Positions 24,511 to 32,395 of a stretch of 39,039 bases of DNA are shown in pieces. A program made the translations under genes and the position numbers. Numbering within the stretch: position 1 is the first letter of the stretch; each line of letters begins with the position of its first letter. The stretch is taken from assembly GCA_015062045.1 (NCBI GenBank), contig SUVJ01000018.1:1-39039 (forward strand), in the 5' to 3' direction. Source of the stretch: Akkermansiaceae bacterium (GTDB lineage Bacteria; Verrucomicrobiota; Verrucomicrobiia; Verrucomicrobiales; Akkermansiaceae). Below the pieces are notes generated by a model that saw only the letters and a program-made list of their open reading frames with translations, did no database searches and was not told the DNA's origin.

Positions 24511-26399
24511 ACCGATATATTTAATTTTTCAAGGATTCGAGAGGAGACAGCCTCCGGGGTAAGGCCATGTTTAGCACGCAACAGCTCCAGGGTGCCGTGC
24601 TCCACAAAGGCATCCGGCCAGCCGATGGGCAACACGGGCGTAGCAGAGCCGGCGCGCATAAGAGACTCTTGCACGGCACTGCCAAAGCCACCCACTACGG
24701 TGTGGTCCTCCAGCGTTACCACAAGTTTGCACTTGGCGGCGTATGCACACAGGCACGCTTCATCCAACGGCTTAATGAACCTGGCATTAATATGAGCACA
24801 ATCTACACCGGCAGCTTGTAATGTTGCTCTTACCTGCGCAGCGAGCGCATTCATGTTGCCTAATGCAAACAAAGCAACATCTGCGCCATCTGCCACCACG
24901 GCGGCCTTGCCGATGGGCAGTGGCTGTGGGTTTTCCGGCAGGGCAACGCCCTCTCCGCTGCCACGGGGGTAGCGTATGGCACTGGGGCAATCGTTGAGCT
25001 GATTCATGGTAGCCAGCATGTGCACAAACTCGGCTTCATCTGCCGGTTGCATCATGATAATGCCGGGTATACAACGCAGCATGCTGATATCATACAAGCC
25101 ATGGTGGGTGGGGCCGTCATCCGGGGATAAACCGGCGCGGTCCATACAGAAACGCACCGGCAGTTTTTGCAATGCGGCATCATGGTGTATCATATCCACC
25201 GCGCGTTGCATAAAGGTGGAATAAACACCCACATAGGGTTTAAGCCCTTGAGTAGCCAAACCACAGGCAAACAGGGCGGCGTGCTCCTCTGCTATGCCTA
25301 CATCAAAAAAGCGTTTGGGGAACTGCTTGCGGAAGATGTCGAGCTTGGTACCACCGGGCATGGCTGCCGTAATGGCAGTAACGGCGGGGTCATCCGCCGC
25401 AAGGCGGGTAAGCGTTTGGCCGAACACCTCCGAGTAAGTAATTGTACGGGCAGGTTTTGTTGTGCCGTCCTCCACATTATACTGCCCAACGCCGTGAAAC
25501 TTGGTAGGGTTTTGCATGGCCGGGGCATAGCCTTTACCCTTGCGGGTGATGACATGCAGCACAACAGGCTCGTTTTGGCGCGCGGCAATGCGCATCACTT
25601 TTTCCAGGCGCGGGATATCATGGCCATCTATAGGGCCGTAATAATTTAAGCCCATTTCCCGGAAGAAGCTCAAGGGGTTAATAACGGCTCTGGCGGCTGT
25701 TATTAATTTTGAGGCTTGCTCACGCATGCCTTTACCGGCAAGGCCCTCAATAAACTTGATGGATTTATCCCTGAGCCAGGTGTAGGCGGAGGTCTCTTGC
25801 AACGAGGCAAAATAACGAGCTAAAGCCCCCACGTTTTTATCAATGCTCCACTCATTATCATTGAGGATGAGAATAAACTTTTTGGTATGGCCGGCTATAT
25901 TGTTGAGAGCCTCCAGCGTGGTGCCGCAGGTAAAGGCACCATCCCCCACAACAGCGGCTACATGGTAATCCTCCCCCGCCAAGTCTCTGGCAACAGCCAT
26001 GCCTAAGGCAGCGGATAAAGCCGTGCCGGCATGCCCTGCCCCGTATGCATCATGCTCAGACTCACTGCGCTTACAAAAACCGGATATACCGCCGAACTGG
26101 CGTATGTTACGCATCGCCTCTGCTCGCCCGGTTAATATCTTGTGCACATAGCACTGGTGGGATACATCGAAAAGGATTTTATCCCGCGGGGTAGAAAACA
26201 CCCGGTGCATGGCTATGCATAACTCTACAATACCCAGGTTAGGGGCCAAGTGCCCACCGGTAACAGCCAAGGATTCCACCAAATAATGCCGAATCTCCGC
26301 TGCCAGTTGCACCAGCTCTTCGGCGTTCAAATCCTTTACGCTCTCCCCATTTTCAATACGAGACAGCAAGGCGGGTAAATTATATGAGGGAGAAGTCAT
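24507..26399 (-). CDS. dxs: 1-deoxy-D-xylulose-5-phosphate synthase
   Basis: Thiamine-diphosphate enzyme that condenses pyruvate with glyceraldehyde 3-phosphate; first step of the MEP isoprenoid pathway and source of DXP for PdxJ. Signatures are GGHLAPNLGIVELCIAMHRVF, DVSHQCYVHKILTGR, GHAGTALSAALGMAVARD, the ThDP motif VVGDGAFTCGTTLEALNN...NDNEWSIDKNVG, then KGKGYAPA, DVGIAEEHAALFACGLA and DRAGLSPDDGPTHHGLYD. At 630 aa it has standard length. The start at 26399 overlaps the end of xseB by 20 bases, and the stop overlaps the TPR gene. The xseB-dxs order is common in bacteria. Confidence 0.97.
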   Translation of the reverse strand: MTSPSYNLPALLSRIENGESVKDLNAEELVQLAAEIRHYLVESLAVTGGHLAPNLGIVELCIAMHRVFSTPRDKILFDVSHQCYVHKILTGRAEAMRNIRQFGGISGFCKRSESEHDAYGAGHAGTALSAALGMAVARDLAGEDYHVAAVVGDGAFTCGTTLEALNNIAGHTKKFILILNDNEWSIDKNVGALARYFASLQETSAYTWLRDKSIKFIEGLAGKGMREQASKLITAARAVINPLSFFREMGLNYYGPIDGHDIPRLEKVMRIAARQNEPVVLHVITRKGKGYAPAMQNPTKFHGVGQYNVEDGTTKPARTITYSEVFGQTLTRLAADDPAVTAITAAMPGGTKLDIFRKQFPKRFFDVGIAEEHAALFACGLATQGLKPYVGVYSTFMQRAVDMIHHDAALQKLPVRFCMDRAGLSPDDGPTHHGLYDISMLRCIPGIIMMQPADEAEFVHMLATMNQLNDCPSAIRYPRGSGEGVALPENPQPLPIGKAAVVADGADVALFALGNMNALAAQVRATLQAAGVDCAHINARFIKPLDEACLCAYAAKCKLVVTLEDHTVVGGFGSAVQESLMRAGSATPVLPIGWPDAFVEHGTLELLRAKHGLTPEAVSSRILEKLNISV

Positions 26400-26649
26400 C
26401 TTCGTCTTTACGGCTTACTTCATTTCTATGTCCGGAATCCGGCCCGTGCTGCGGATTCTCCAGCATTTTGATACGCAGTTCTGCATTTTCCAGCAAGGCT
26501 CTGCCGTTTTTCACTAATTTTAACCCTTCCTCTACCAGGCTAATCGTTTCTTCCAGGCCGGTTTCAGGGTTTTCCAGGGCGGCGGAGATGTTTTCCAGCC
26601 GCTCCATGGATTGTTCAAAACTGAGGGTCTTAGATGATTTGGGAGGCAT
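26380..26649 (-). CDS. xseB: Exodeoxyribonuclease VII small subunit
   Basis: XseB pairs with XseA to degrade single-stranded DNA. The 89-residue product has the family helix-turn-helix hairpin: LSFEQSMERLENISAALENPETGLEETISLVEEGLKLVKNGRALLENAELRIKML. The tail is hydrophilic (HRNEVSRKDEDDFSLI). The start is set at 26649 (MPPKSSKTLSF), since the 25 upstream codons do not fit the family. It overlaps dxs by 20 bases. xseA is not in the window. Confidence 0.9.
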   Translation of the reverse strand: MPPKSSKTLSFEQSMERLENISAALENPETGLEETISLVEEGLKLVKNGRALLENAELRIKMLENPQHGPDSGHRNEVSRKDEDDFSLI

Positions 26650-26683
26650 AAAATTAAGGGTTGAAAAAATACTACGACAACTA

Positions 26684-28558
26684 TTATTGACCACGTTTTT
26701 TATAAAGCACGGCAGCACCGGCATTCATCATAACAATGTCATCAAATTGGGCATTGCTCCCGGTGTTGGAGATATTGACAATCTCGCCCAGTTGGAATTG
26801 GTCCGGGTTTTGAGAATTGGCAACAGGCGCAAAGTTGTTGATAAACATGGCCCTGCGCGGGTCCATCATGGCCAGCGGCAAATTAAGAGCCAAGGGGGCA
26901 AATGCGCCGGAGACCTCCGAAACCGCCGCAAGCCCACCGGGGCGCCCGTGCTTCATATAATTTGTAGGCGAATATGCAGAGGGGATGATGGGATCATACG
27001 AGAGCGGGGTCATCAGAATCCCCTGTACAACCACGGCACTACCGGGCAAAATCTCCTCATTTATCTTTTTGTAATCATCCAAATTCTTAGGCAGCCAAAT
27101 GGCACGCCGATCCGCATACCAAGCAACGGCCCACGGCATATCCGTCATCAAAACGTCATCCGGGTTGGTAACATCAACCAACTTGCAGTTGAGCGCAGGC
27201 GGGTAATATGGGGGGTAGTGGGGGGCACCTTTCTCTTTTAACCACACACCGCGGTACAAATCATTGGGGAAAGAGGCAACAAAGCCACCGGCACACAACA
27301 ACACAATACCCAGTATTGATACACCGCGCAATTGCCCGAACGTGATATAACGCGAGTTGAGGCGCGCCATGAAATTAAACAGCAGGGAGAAACCAAACGC
27401 TGCAAACAGCGGTGCAAAGAGGATGGCGAGCTGCCCACTGCTCAAGGGCGTATCGGTTCCATACAGGGTCATACCCATGCTGGCAAAACACCACATGCTG
27501 AAAACGGCCCATTTGATACACTGCACACCACCACGCTTATAGCGGTAGAACAGAGCCAGGAAGAAGAACGGGGCAACGATAATAGAACACATGTTCACAT
27601 ACAAGCTCTTGACCTGGGAGAACACCGTCCCGAAGAAACGCAACACCAGCCAGGAGGAATCCAAAGAAGCAACGGATGCACTCACCGAGCGCAGGGCATC
27701 CTCTGTGCTGCCGCCAAAGCAATCAAATATACCGTAAAAGGCATTACCCAAATAACTGCCGCATGCCTGGTTGTTGGACCACAGAGAATACGCGCTGAAC
27801 AACACCAACACGCCGACACCCACGCCACCATACATGCCATAGGGGCGAAAATACGCTGCGCAAAATACAATGTAGCCCACGTATACCCATACGCTCAGCC
27901 AACCGCTCAAACACATCAACGCCATGAATACAAATGATACCCCAAGATGCAGAGTCACCCCAACGGCATCGGTAGCATCCAAGGCTTTTTTGGCATTGAG
28001 CAAAAAATGCAAACCGGCCAGCATGCAGCAAAGCATCAGCGGCTGTGGCAGCCCGCTCACGGCGTAATCTAAGGCCAGCTCGCTTACCGCCATACAACAA
28101 ATAGAGGCTGCGGCTACAATCTCATCAAACATGCGCGCTATGAGCAGGTATGCCAACACCATGGCTATGAAGAAATAGAAGCAGCTGACGGCGGATATGG
28201 CGCGGTCCGCCCCATAGAGGTTCTGAGAGGGCTCACCGTTTTCATCTATGGGGATACGGGCTGCAACAAAGTCACTGTTACCGGTCACTTTAAGAGCCAC
28301 CGCCATGCTGATGATGTTGAGCGGGGCGTGGTTAACATCCCTGTAATGATTAAAATCTATGCCTTGGGTTTCATCCTTGCTTTTTATTTTTTGCAACTCC
28401 ACCGGCCTGTAAAATTTGGTAATAAACCCATTGCCGTTAGCAACGGAGCGGGCAATCTGGGCTTGATCCATAGCCTCCGGCTGGTTTAAGCCCTTGTAAC
28501 TGAGAAACAGTTTAAACGTGCACATGACAGCCAGCAAAATCAACACCACATATCGCAT
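26684..28558 (-). CDS. Polytopic GT-C-like membrane protein
   Basis: About 624 residues with a dozen hydrophobic helices (e.g. YVVLILLAVMCTFKLFLSY, FFIAMVLAYLLIARMF, VFMALMCLSGWLSVWVYVGYIVF) and a C-terminal soluble part of about 170 residues. The first loop after helix 1 has acidic residues (LNQPEAMDQAQIARSVANGNGF), like the DxxYY/Asp loop of lipid-linked sugar transferases of the ArnT/PMT (GT-C) type. It may therefore transfer a sugar to an envelope component from a polyprenyl carrier. The soluble tail has LVDVTNPDDVLMTDMPWAVAWYADRRAIWLP, typical of such proteins. The ATG at 28603, eight bases after the ntrC stop, would add 15 basic residues. Family assignment is moderate. Confidence 0.7.
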   Translation of the reverse strand: MRYVVLILLAVMCTFKLFLSYKGLNQPEAMDQAQIARSVANGNGFITKFYRPVELQKIKSKDETQGIDFNHYRDVNHAPLNIISMAVALKVTGNSDFVAARIPIDENGEPSQNLYGADRAISAVSCFYFFIAMVLAYLLIARMFDEIVAAASICCMAVSELALDYAVSGLPQPLMLCCMLAGLHFLLNAKKALDATDAVGVTLHLGVSFVFMALMCLSGWLSVWVYVGYIVFCAAYFRPYGMYGGVGVGVLVLFSAYSLWSNNQACGSYLGNAFYGIFDCFGGSTEDALRSVSASVASLDSSWLVLRFFGTVFSQVKSLYVNMCSIIVAPFFFLALFYRYKRGGVQCIKWAVFSMWCFASMGMTLYGTDTPLSSGQLAILFAPLFAAFGFSLLFNFMARLNSRYITFGQLRGVSILGIVLLCAGGFVASFPNDLYRGVWLKEKGAPHYPPYYPPALNCKLVDVTNPDDVLMTDMPWAVAWYADRRAIWLPKNLDDYKKINEEILPGSAVVVQGILMTPLSYDPIIPSAYSPTNYMKHGRPGGLAAVSEVSGAFAPLALNLPLAMMDPRRAMFINNFAPVANSQNPDQFQLGEIVNISNTGSNAQFDDIVMMNAGAAVLYKKRGQ

Positions 28559-28611
28559 TGATTTTCCTGTTTTATGCAGCGTAATCTTTTTGTTCGATAC
28601 CATATTTGAAA

Positions 28612-30012
28612 TCAGTTTATATATTCACGGAAAACACTCGGAGCCTCTGCCATTTTACGTTGCAGTGTACGTCGATTAATACCCAGCAGCTCTGCCGCAC
28701 GGGAGCGGTTCCCGCCGGTGTACTCCAGCGCACGGATAATAGTTCTCTGTACGATGTATTCTAAATTAAAGCCATGGGTAAAATCAAGCCCAAAGTCTGT
28801 GTGTACATTATTTTGATGGGATTCGGGCTCATTTTGAAGTGAAGGCGGGCAAAGGTACTCCGGCAAATCCGCCGTGGAGATGAGGGAGGATTCGCTCATT
28901 ACCACCCCATGCTCCATGGCCGTGCGCAGCTGGCGCACGTTACCGGGCCAAGCGTAGGCGCGCAGCAGCTCCAAGGCATCCCGCGTAAGAGTTTTGGGGG
29001 CTTTATTGTTTTCTTTGCACAGCTCTTGCACAAAAGCATTAGCCATCAGCACAATATCCCCTGCTCTTTCTCGCAAGGGCGGCAACTGCACAGAGATAAC
29101 GTTGAGGCGTTGGTAGAGGTCCAGGCGGAAGCTGCCTGCCGCCACCATCTCCTGCATGTTACGGTTGGTGGCAGCCACCACACGCACATTGACGGGTATG
29201 GGCTCGTTACTGCCCACGCGCTCTATGCTTTTTTCTGCCAGCACACGCAGCAGCTTTACCTGGGTGGGCATATCCATCTCCCCAATCTCATCCAAAAAGA
29301 GGGTACCGCCGTTGGCCTCCTCAAAACGGCCGATGCGGCGTTGCAAAGCCCCCGTAAAAGCCCCTTTTTCATGGCCGAAAAGCTCACTCTCCATCAACTG
29401 CGGGGAGAGCGCCGCACAGTTAACGGCCACAAACTTAGCTTTAGCCCGCGTGGAGAGCGCATGCAAAGCCTTGGCCACAAGCTCTTTACCCGTACCGGTT
29501 TCGCCCTGAATCAATACAGTGGCGGTGGTGGGAGCCACTTGGCGTATACGGTTAAAAATGCTCCGCATTTGCGGGCTGTCGCCCAGCATCGCATCCAAAC
29601 CGCCCGTAGGGCGCAAGGTGGCATTAAGCGCACGGTTCTCCGCCTCCAGAGTTCGCGTGTGTGCCGCCCGCTTGAGCAACAGCTCAACTTCATCCAAATT
29701 GAGCGGTTTGGTAACAAAATAATATGCGCCGTGGCGCTTGGCCTCGGCAGCCGTGGCAGGGCTGCCGTATGCCGTCATCATGATACAGGCGGGTGCTTGG
29801 GGCAGAGTTTGGGCAAAGTCGATGAGCTCCATGCCGCTCTCCCCGCCCAAGCGCAGGTCTGTCAACAAAATATCCACCGGTTCACTCTCAAGAATAGCGC
29901 GCGCAGCCTTGCCGTTGGCAGCGGCGTATACCTCGTAGTCATCCTCCAAGGCACTGCAGAGCACATCTCGCGTGGCCTTCTCGTCGTCTACTATGAGCAG
30001 AACCGGTAACAT
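28612..30012 (-). CDS. NtrC-family sigma-54-dependent response regulator
   Basis: Three-domain transcription activator, 466 aa. The receiver domain (1-120) has D9-D10, phosphoacceptor D52 in LLTDLRLGG, and K102 in FVTKPLNL. The AAA+ domain (about 140-375) has Walker A GETGTGKE (170-177), the sigma-54 contact loop GAFTGA (218-223), Walker B GGTLFLDEIGEM, and the R-finger region VRVVAATNRNMQ. The C-terminal Fis-type helix-turn-helix is IIRALEYTGGNRSRAAELLGINRRTLQRKM. Its presence implies RpoN elsewhere in the genome. No kinase is adjacent, so the signal is unknown. The predicted -10 box TATAAT overlaps the argC stop codon, leaving a leader of about ten bases. Confidence 0.96.
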   Translation of the reverse strand: MLPVLLIVDDEKATRDVLCSALEDDYEVYAAANGKAARAILESEPVDILLTDLRLGGESGMELIDFAQTLPQAPACIMMTAYGSPATAAEAKRHGAYYFVTKPLNLDEVELLLKRAAHTRTLEAENRALNATLRPTGGLDAMLGDSPQMRSIFNRIRQVAPTTATVLIQGETGTGKELVAKALHALSTRAKAKFVAVNCAALSPQLMESELFGHEKGAFTGALQRRIGRFEEANGGTLFLDEIGEMDMPTQVKLLRVLAEKSIERVGSNEPIPVNVRVVAATNRNMQEMVAAGSFRLDLYQRLNVISVQLPPLRERAGDIVLMANAFVQELCKENNKAPKTLTRDALELLRAYAWPGNVRQLRTAMEHGVVMSESSLISTADLPEYLCPPSLQNEPESHQNNVHTDFGLDFTHGFNLEYIVQRTIIRALEYTGGNRSRAAELLGINRRTLQRKMAEAPSVFREYIN

Positions 30013-30029
30013 ATTGTATCAATGTATCA

Positions 30030-31073
30030 TTATATCAGCCAAAGGCCCTCAGTTTCATCAAAACCGAACATGATGTTAAAGGCATGCACACCCTGGCCGC
30101 CTGCCCCCTTAATCACGTTGTCCTCTGCGCTCATAAGCACCAGGCGGTTGGTGCGGGTATCTATCGCCCAACCAATGTCCACAAAGTTAGTGCGGGTCAC
30201 ATTCTTGGTATCTGCCGGCTTGTTAAGGCCCATCAAACGTACAAAGGGAGCATGGGCATATGCCTGCTCCAAACAAGCGGTCACCGCCTCTGCCGTAGCC
30301 CCCTCTGCCAACTTAGCTACGGTGGTGGTTACAATGCCGGTATTAACGGGCATAAGGTGCGGGGTAAAGGTAATTGTCACTTTGCAGCCTGCGGCACTGG
30401 AGAGCTCTTGCTCAATCTCTGAGAGGTGGCGGTGGCGCGGCACACCGTAGGCACGCATGCTCTCATTGCACTCGCAATACAGCAGTGTTACATCTGCCTT
30501 GCGCCCGGCGCCGGATACACCGCTGCCGCTGTTCACCACAATATCCTCCGGTTTCACCAAACCGGCCTTCAACAACGGCACCAAGGGCAAAATAATGCTG
30601 GTGGGGTAGCAACCGGGCGAGCCGACGATGCGAGCCTGCTCAATCTCTGCACGGTGCCACTCGGGCATGCCATACACGGCCTCCTGCATCAACTCAACAT
30701 CCGGATGCGGCTTGCCGTAAAACTCCTCATACACGGCAGGGTCATTCAAACGGAAGTCGGCAGACAGGTCAATCACGCGTATACCCGCCTCCACCAAACC
30801 ACGCCCGTATGCAGCACTTACACCATGCGGCAAGGCCAAAAATGCAGCCTCTGCCCCCGTGGCGGCTATGGCGGCCACATCAGAATCCGTAAACTTCAAA
30901 TCCGCCCCCGGCACATGGCGAAAACGGGGGAACAAGTCGCACAGCTCCTGCCCTGCATACTGACGAGATGTTGCACACACCAATTCCACCCCCGGGTGGC
31001 GCAAAAGAATGCGCAAAAGCTCCTGGCCCGTGTATCCACTGGCTCCGACTACGGCAATTTTTACCTTTTTCAT
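30030..31073 (-). CDS. argC: N-acetyl-gamma-glutamyl-phosphate reductase
   Basis: Reduces N-acetylglutamyl 5-phosphate with NADPH to the semialdehyde, third step of arginine (ornithine) synthesis. The NADP-binding motif GASGYTGQELLRIL is at residues 9-22. The active-site cysteine is in GSPGCYPTSIILPL. VNSGSGVSGAGRK and PRHRHLSEIEQEL (catalytic histidine) follow, with FTPHLMPVNTGIVTT. Length 347 aa is standard. The start is at 31073 (MKKVKIAVVGASG); the frame stays open upstream only because the repeats behind tRNA-Pro lack stops. No other arg gene is in the window. The promoter is back-to-back with that of tRNA-Pro. Confidence 0.97.
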   Translation of the reverse strand: MKKVKIAVVGASGYTGQELLRILLRHPGVELVCATSRQYAGQELCDLFPRFRHVPGADLKFTDSDVAAIAATGAEAAFLALPHGVSAAYGRGLVEAGIRVIDLSADFRLNDPAVYEEFYGKPHPDVELMQEAVYGMPEWHRAEIEQARIVGSPGCYPTSIILPLVPLLKAGLVKPEDIVVNSGSGVSGAGRKADVTLLYCECNESMRAYGVPRHRHLSEIEQELSSAAGCKVTITFTPHLMPVNTGIVTTTVAKLAEGATAEAVTACLEQAYAHAPFVRLMGLNKPADTKNVTRTNFVDIGWAIDTRTNRLVLMSAEDNVIKGAGGQGVHAFNIMFGFDETEGLWLI

Positions 31074-31083
31074 GACAAAAAAG

Positions 31084-31112
31084 ATTATATCATGAAAAAA
31101 ATGTGTTGACAA
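31084..31112 (-). promoter_or_regulatory. argC promoter, sharing its -35 box with the tRNA-Pro promoter
   Basis: On the minus strand: TTGTCA (31112-31107), 17-bp spacer, TATAAT (31089-31084). The predicted start site is about 31077, so the leader is some four bases. The -35 box is nearly the same sequence as the -35 box of the opposite promoter. Confidence 0.75.
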
Positions 31113-31133
31113 CTGTAAAATTTCATGTATAAT
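31106..31133 (+). promoter_or_regulatory. Promoter of tRNA-Pro
   Basis: Perfect TTGACA (31106-31111) and TATAAT (31128-31133) with a 16-bp spacer. The tRNA begins 43 bases after the -10 box. Confidence 0.85.
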
Positions 31134-31175
31134 TCGCCTGTCGACACGCTGCAAAGCGCAAGACAAACAAATACT

Positions 31176-31249
31176 CGGGCAGTAGCGCAGTCTGGTAGCG
31201 CACTTGCATGGGGTGCAAGGGGTCGTGGGTTCGAATCCCGCTTGCCCGA
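31176..31249 (+). tRNA. tRNA-Pro (anticodon GGG)
   Basis: A 74-nt cloverleaf. The acceptor stem is CGGGCAG with TTGCCCG (one G-U pair) and discriminator A. The D arm is in AGCGCAGTCTGGTAGCGC. The anticodon arm is CTTGC-ATGGGGT-GCAAG with GGG at the anticodon position. The T arm is GTGGG-TTCGAAT-CCCGC. CCA is not encoded (TAC follows). A terminator hairpin follows at 31256, and the 3' end with terminator is repeated 201 bp downstream. Confidence 0.97.
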
Positions 31250-31536
31250 TACAGCAAAAAAGCTTGGTTACGTCAGTGACCAAGCTTTTTTGTTGTACTT
31301 GCAACATTACATTCGAACCCACGGCCCCGTAGGGGGAGTGGGCTGGGCGCGAGTACGCGAGCGACCAGACCCCGAGCCGCAGGGACACCTCCCTGCGGGT
31401 ACCCCGCCAACGGCGGGGCGAGGGGGGCGGGTAGAATCCCGCTTGCCCGATACAATAAAAAAGCTTGGTTACGTCAGTGACCAAGCTTTTTTGTTGTACA
31501 TGCAACACAGTGTTCGAACCCACGGCCCCGTAGGGG
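31233..31536 (+). repeat. Tandem duplication of the tRNA-Pro 3' end plus terminator
   Basis: 31233-31336 and 31434-31536 are near-identical direct repeats, 201 bp apart. Each starts with GAATCCCGCTTGCCCGATAC (the last T-arm and acceptor bases of the tRNA), then the AAGCTTGG terminator and TGTTGTACnTGCAACA. Each ends in TTCGAACCCACGGCCCC, which is an inverted, one-mismatch copy of the tRNA T-arm region. The 97 bases between are GC-rich (ACCCCGCC..GGCGGGGC). Confidence 0.85.
31256..31292 (+). terminator. Terminator after tRNA-Pro
   Basis: AAAAAAGCTTGGT (31256-31268) and ACCAAGCTTTTTT (31279-31291) form a perfect 13-bp stem with a ten-base loop, working in both directions. An identical copy lies at 31457-31492. 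Confidence 0.88.
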
Positions 31537-31725
31537 AGGTGAAGTACGATTTACGATTTACAAAGTAAGCAAAGCTAATACGGTGGGGCAAAAGGAAGTA
31601 CGATTTACGATTGGGGAATCTCTAAAAACTCCGGTACCCTCACAAATTGGTAGTTGTGGGGGAGACCCCGCGAGCGTTAGCGAGCCGAATTTTTAAGCCC
31701 CGCCAGGGGCGCTGACAATGCAGAT
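31536..31725. repeat. Half copy of the modular repeat array
   Basis: Two TACGA tracts (31541-31560 and 31594-31609) are followed in order by GGGGAATCTCTAAAAACTC, CTCACAAATTGGTAGTTGTG, GCGAGCGTTAGCGAGCC and AAGCCCCGCCAGGGGCGCTGAC (ending near 31713). This is the same module order as in one arm of the palindromes at 10.5 and 13.6 kb, here without the mirrored arm. No gene is seen in 31537-31776. Confidence 0.8.
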
Positions 31726-31776
31726 GAATGGAACAGCGGCTATGGTGCTATTTTAAATTAACCGCCTGTACTACTC

Positions 31777-31813
31777 AAACAGCCGTTATCCTTTCGGATA
31801 ACGGCTGTTTTAT
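31777..31813. terminator. Bidirectional terminator at the rplQ end
   Basis: AAACAGCCGTTATCC (31777-31791), TTTC loop, GGATAACGGCTGTTT (31796-31810). It forms a perfect 15-bp stem 20 bases beyond the rplQ stop on the minus strand. Confidence 0.85.
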
Positions 31814-31832
31814 CATTGCTTGCGCAAAAGAA

Positions 31833-32339
31833 TTACTTCTGCTCTTCTGCAGGAGCCTCCTCGGTAGCGGGGGCTTCCTCAGCAGCGGGGGCAACCTCTT
31901 CAGCAGCGGCGGCGGGAGCAGCAACCTCGGGGGAGGAAGCGGTGCCGGTGGTCACAGAGGGAGCAACGGGGGCAGAGAGCTGGGGCAGGTCGATGATCTC
32001 GATGAGAGCCATGGGGGCACTATCGGTCATGCGCTGGCCAAGCTTAACGATGCGGCAGTAGCCACCCTGGCGGTCCTTACAAGCATCAGCAACAACGCTG
32101 AACAGCTTGGTAACAACTGCGGGCTGGGGCAGCGTGGCAAGAGCCTGACGGCGGGCGTGCAGGGAGCCATCCTTGCCGAGGGTGATGAGCTTCTCCACGT
32201 AGGGGCGCAGGGCTTTCGCCTTGGCCAGAGTAGTGGTGATGCGACCGTGGGTGATGAGGCTGCAAGCCTGGTTGGCAAGCAGAGCCTTACGGTGGGAGGC
32301 CGTGCGCTGAAGCTTAGCCTTTTTTACTCCGTGTCTCAT
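31833..32339 (-). CDS. rplQ: 50S ribosomal protein L17 with acidic tail
   Basis: Large-subunit protein at the exit-tunnel side of 23S rRNA. Residues 1-118 match L17: MRHGVKKAKLQRTASHRKALLANQACSLITHGRITTTLAKAKALRPYVEKLITLGKDG at the start and GGYCRIVKLGQRMTDSAPMALIEII. About 50 extra residues follow, made almost only of Ala, Glu, Pro, Thr and Val (AAPAAAAEEVAPAAEEAPATEEAPAEEQK). Similar tails occur on ribosomal proteins of several phyla and are probably disordered. It lies 56 bases downstream of rpoA, and its start is preceded by the same ATACAATACT sequence. Confidence 0.97.
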   Translation of the reverse strand: MRHGVKKAKLQRTASHRKALLANQACSLITHGRITTTLAKAKALRPYVEKLITLGKDGSLHARRQALATLPQPAVVTKLFSVVADACKDRQGGYCRIVKLGQRMTDSAPMALIEIIDLPQLSAPVAPSVTTGTASSPEVAAPAAAAEEVAPAAEEAPATEEAPAEEQK

Positions 32340-32395
32340 AGTATTGTATCAGTGTATTGAGTTAATAGTGAAATGTTTATTTTGCAATGCAGGCT

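Noticed and set aside
31074..31523. N-terminal extension of argC
   Set aside because: The frame is open upstream of the true ATG only by chance; ArgC homologues begin next to the GASGYTG motif, and the promoter lies inside the would-be extension.
31125..31568. Plus-strand frame of 147 codons over tRNA-Pro
   Set aside because: Runs through the tRNA and its duplicated 3' end; its apparent internal repeat is just the tandem DNA repeat.
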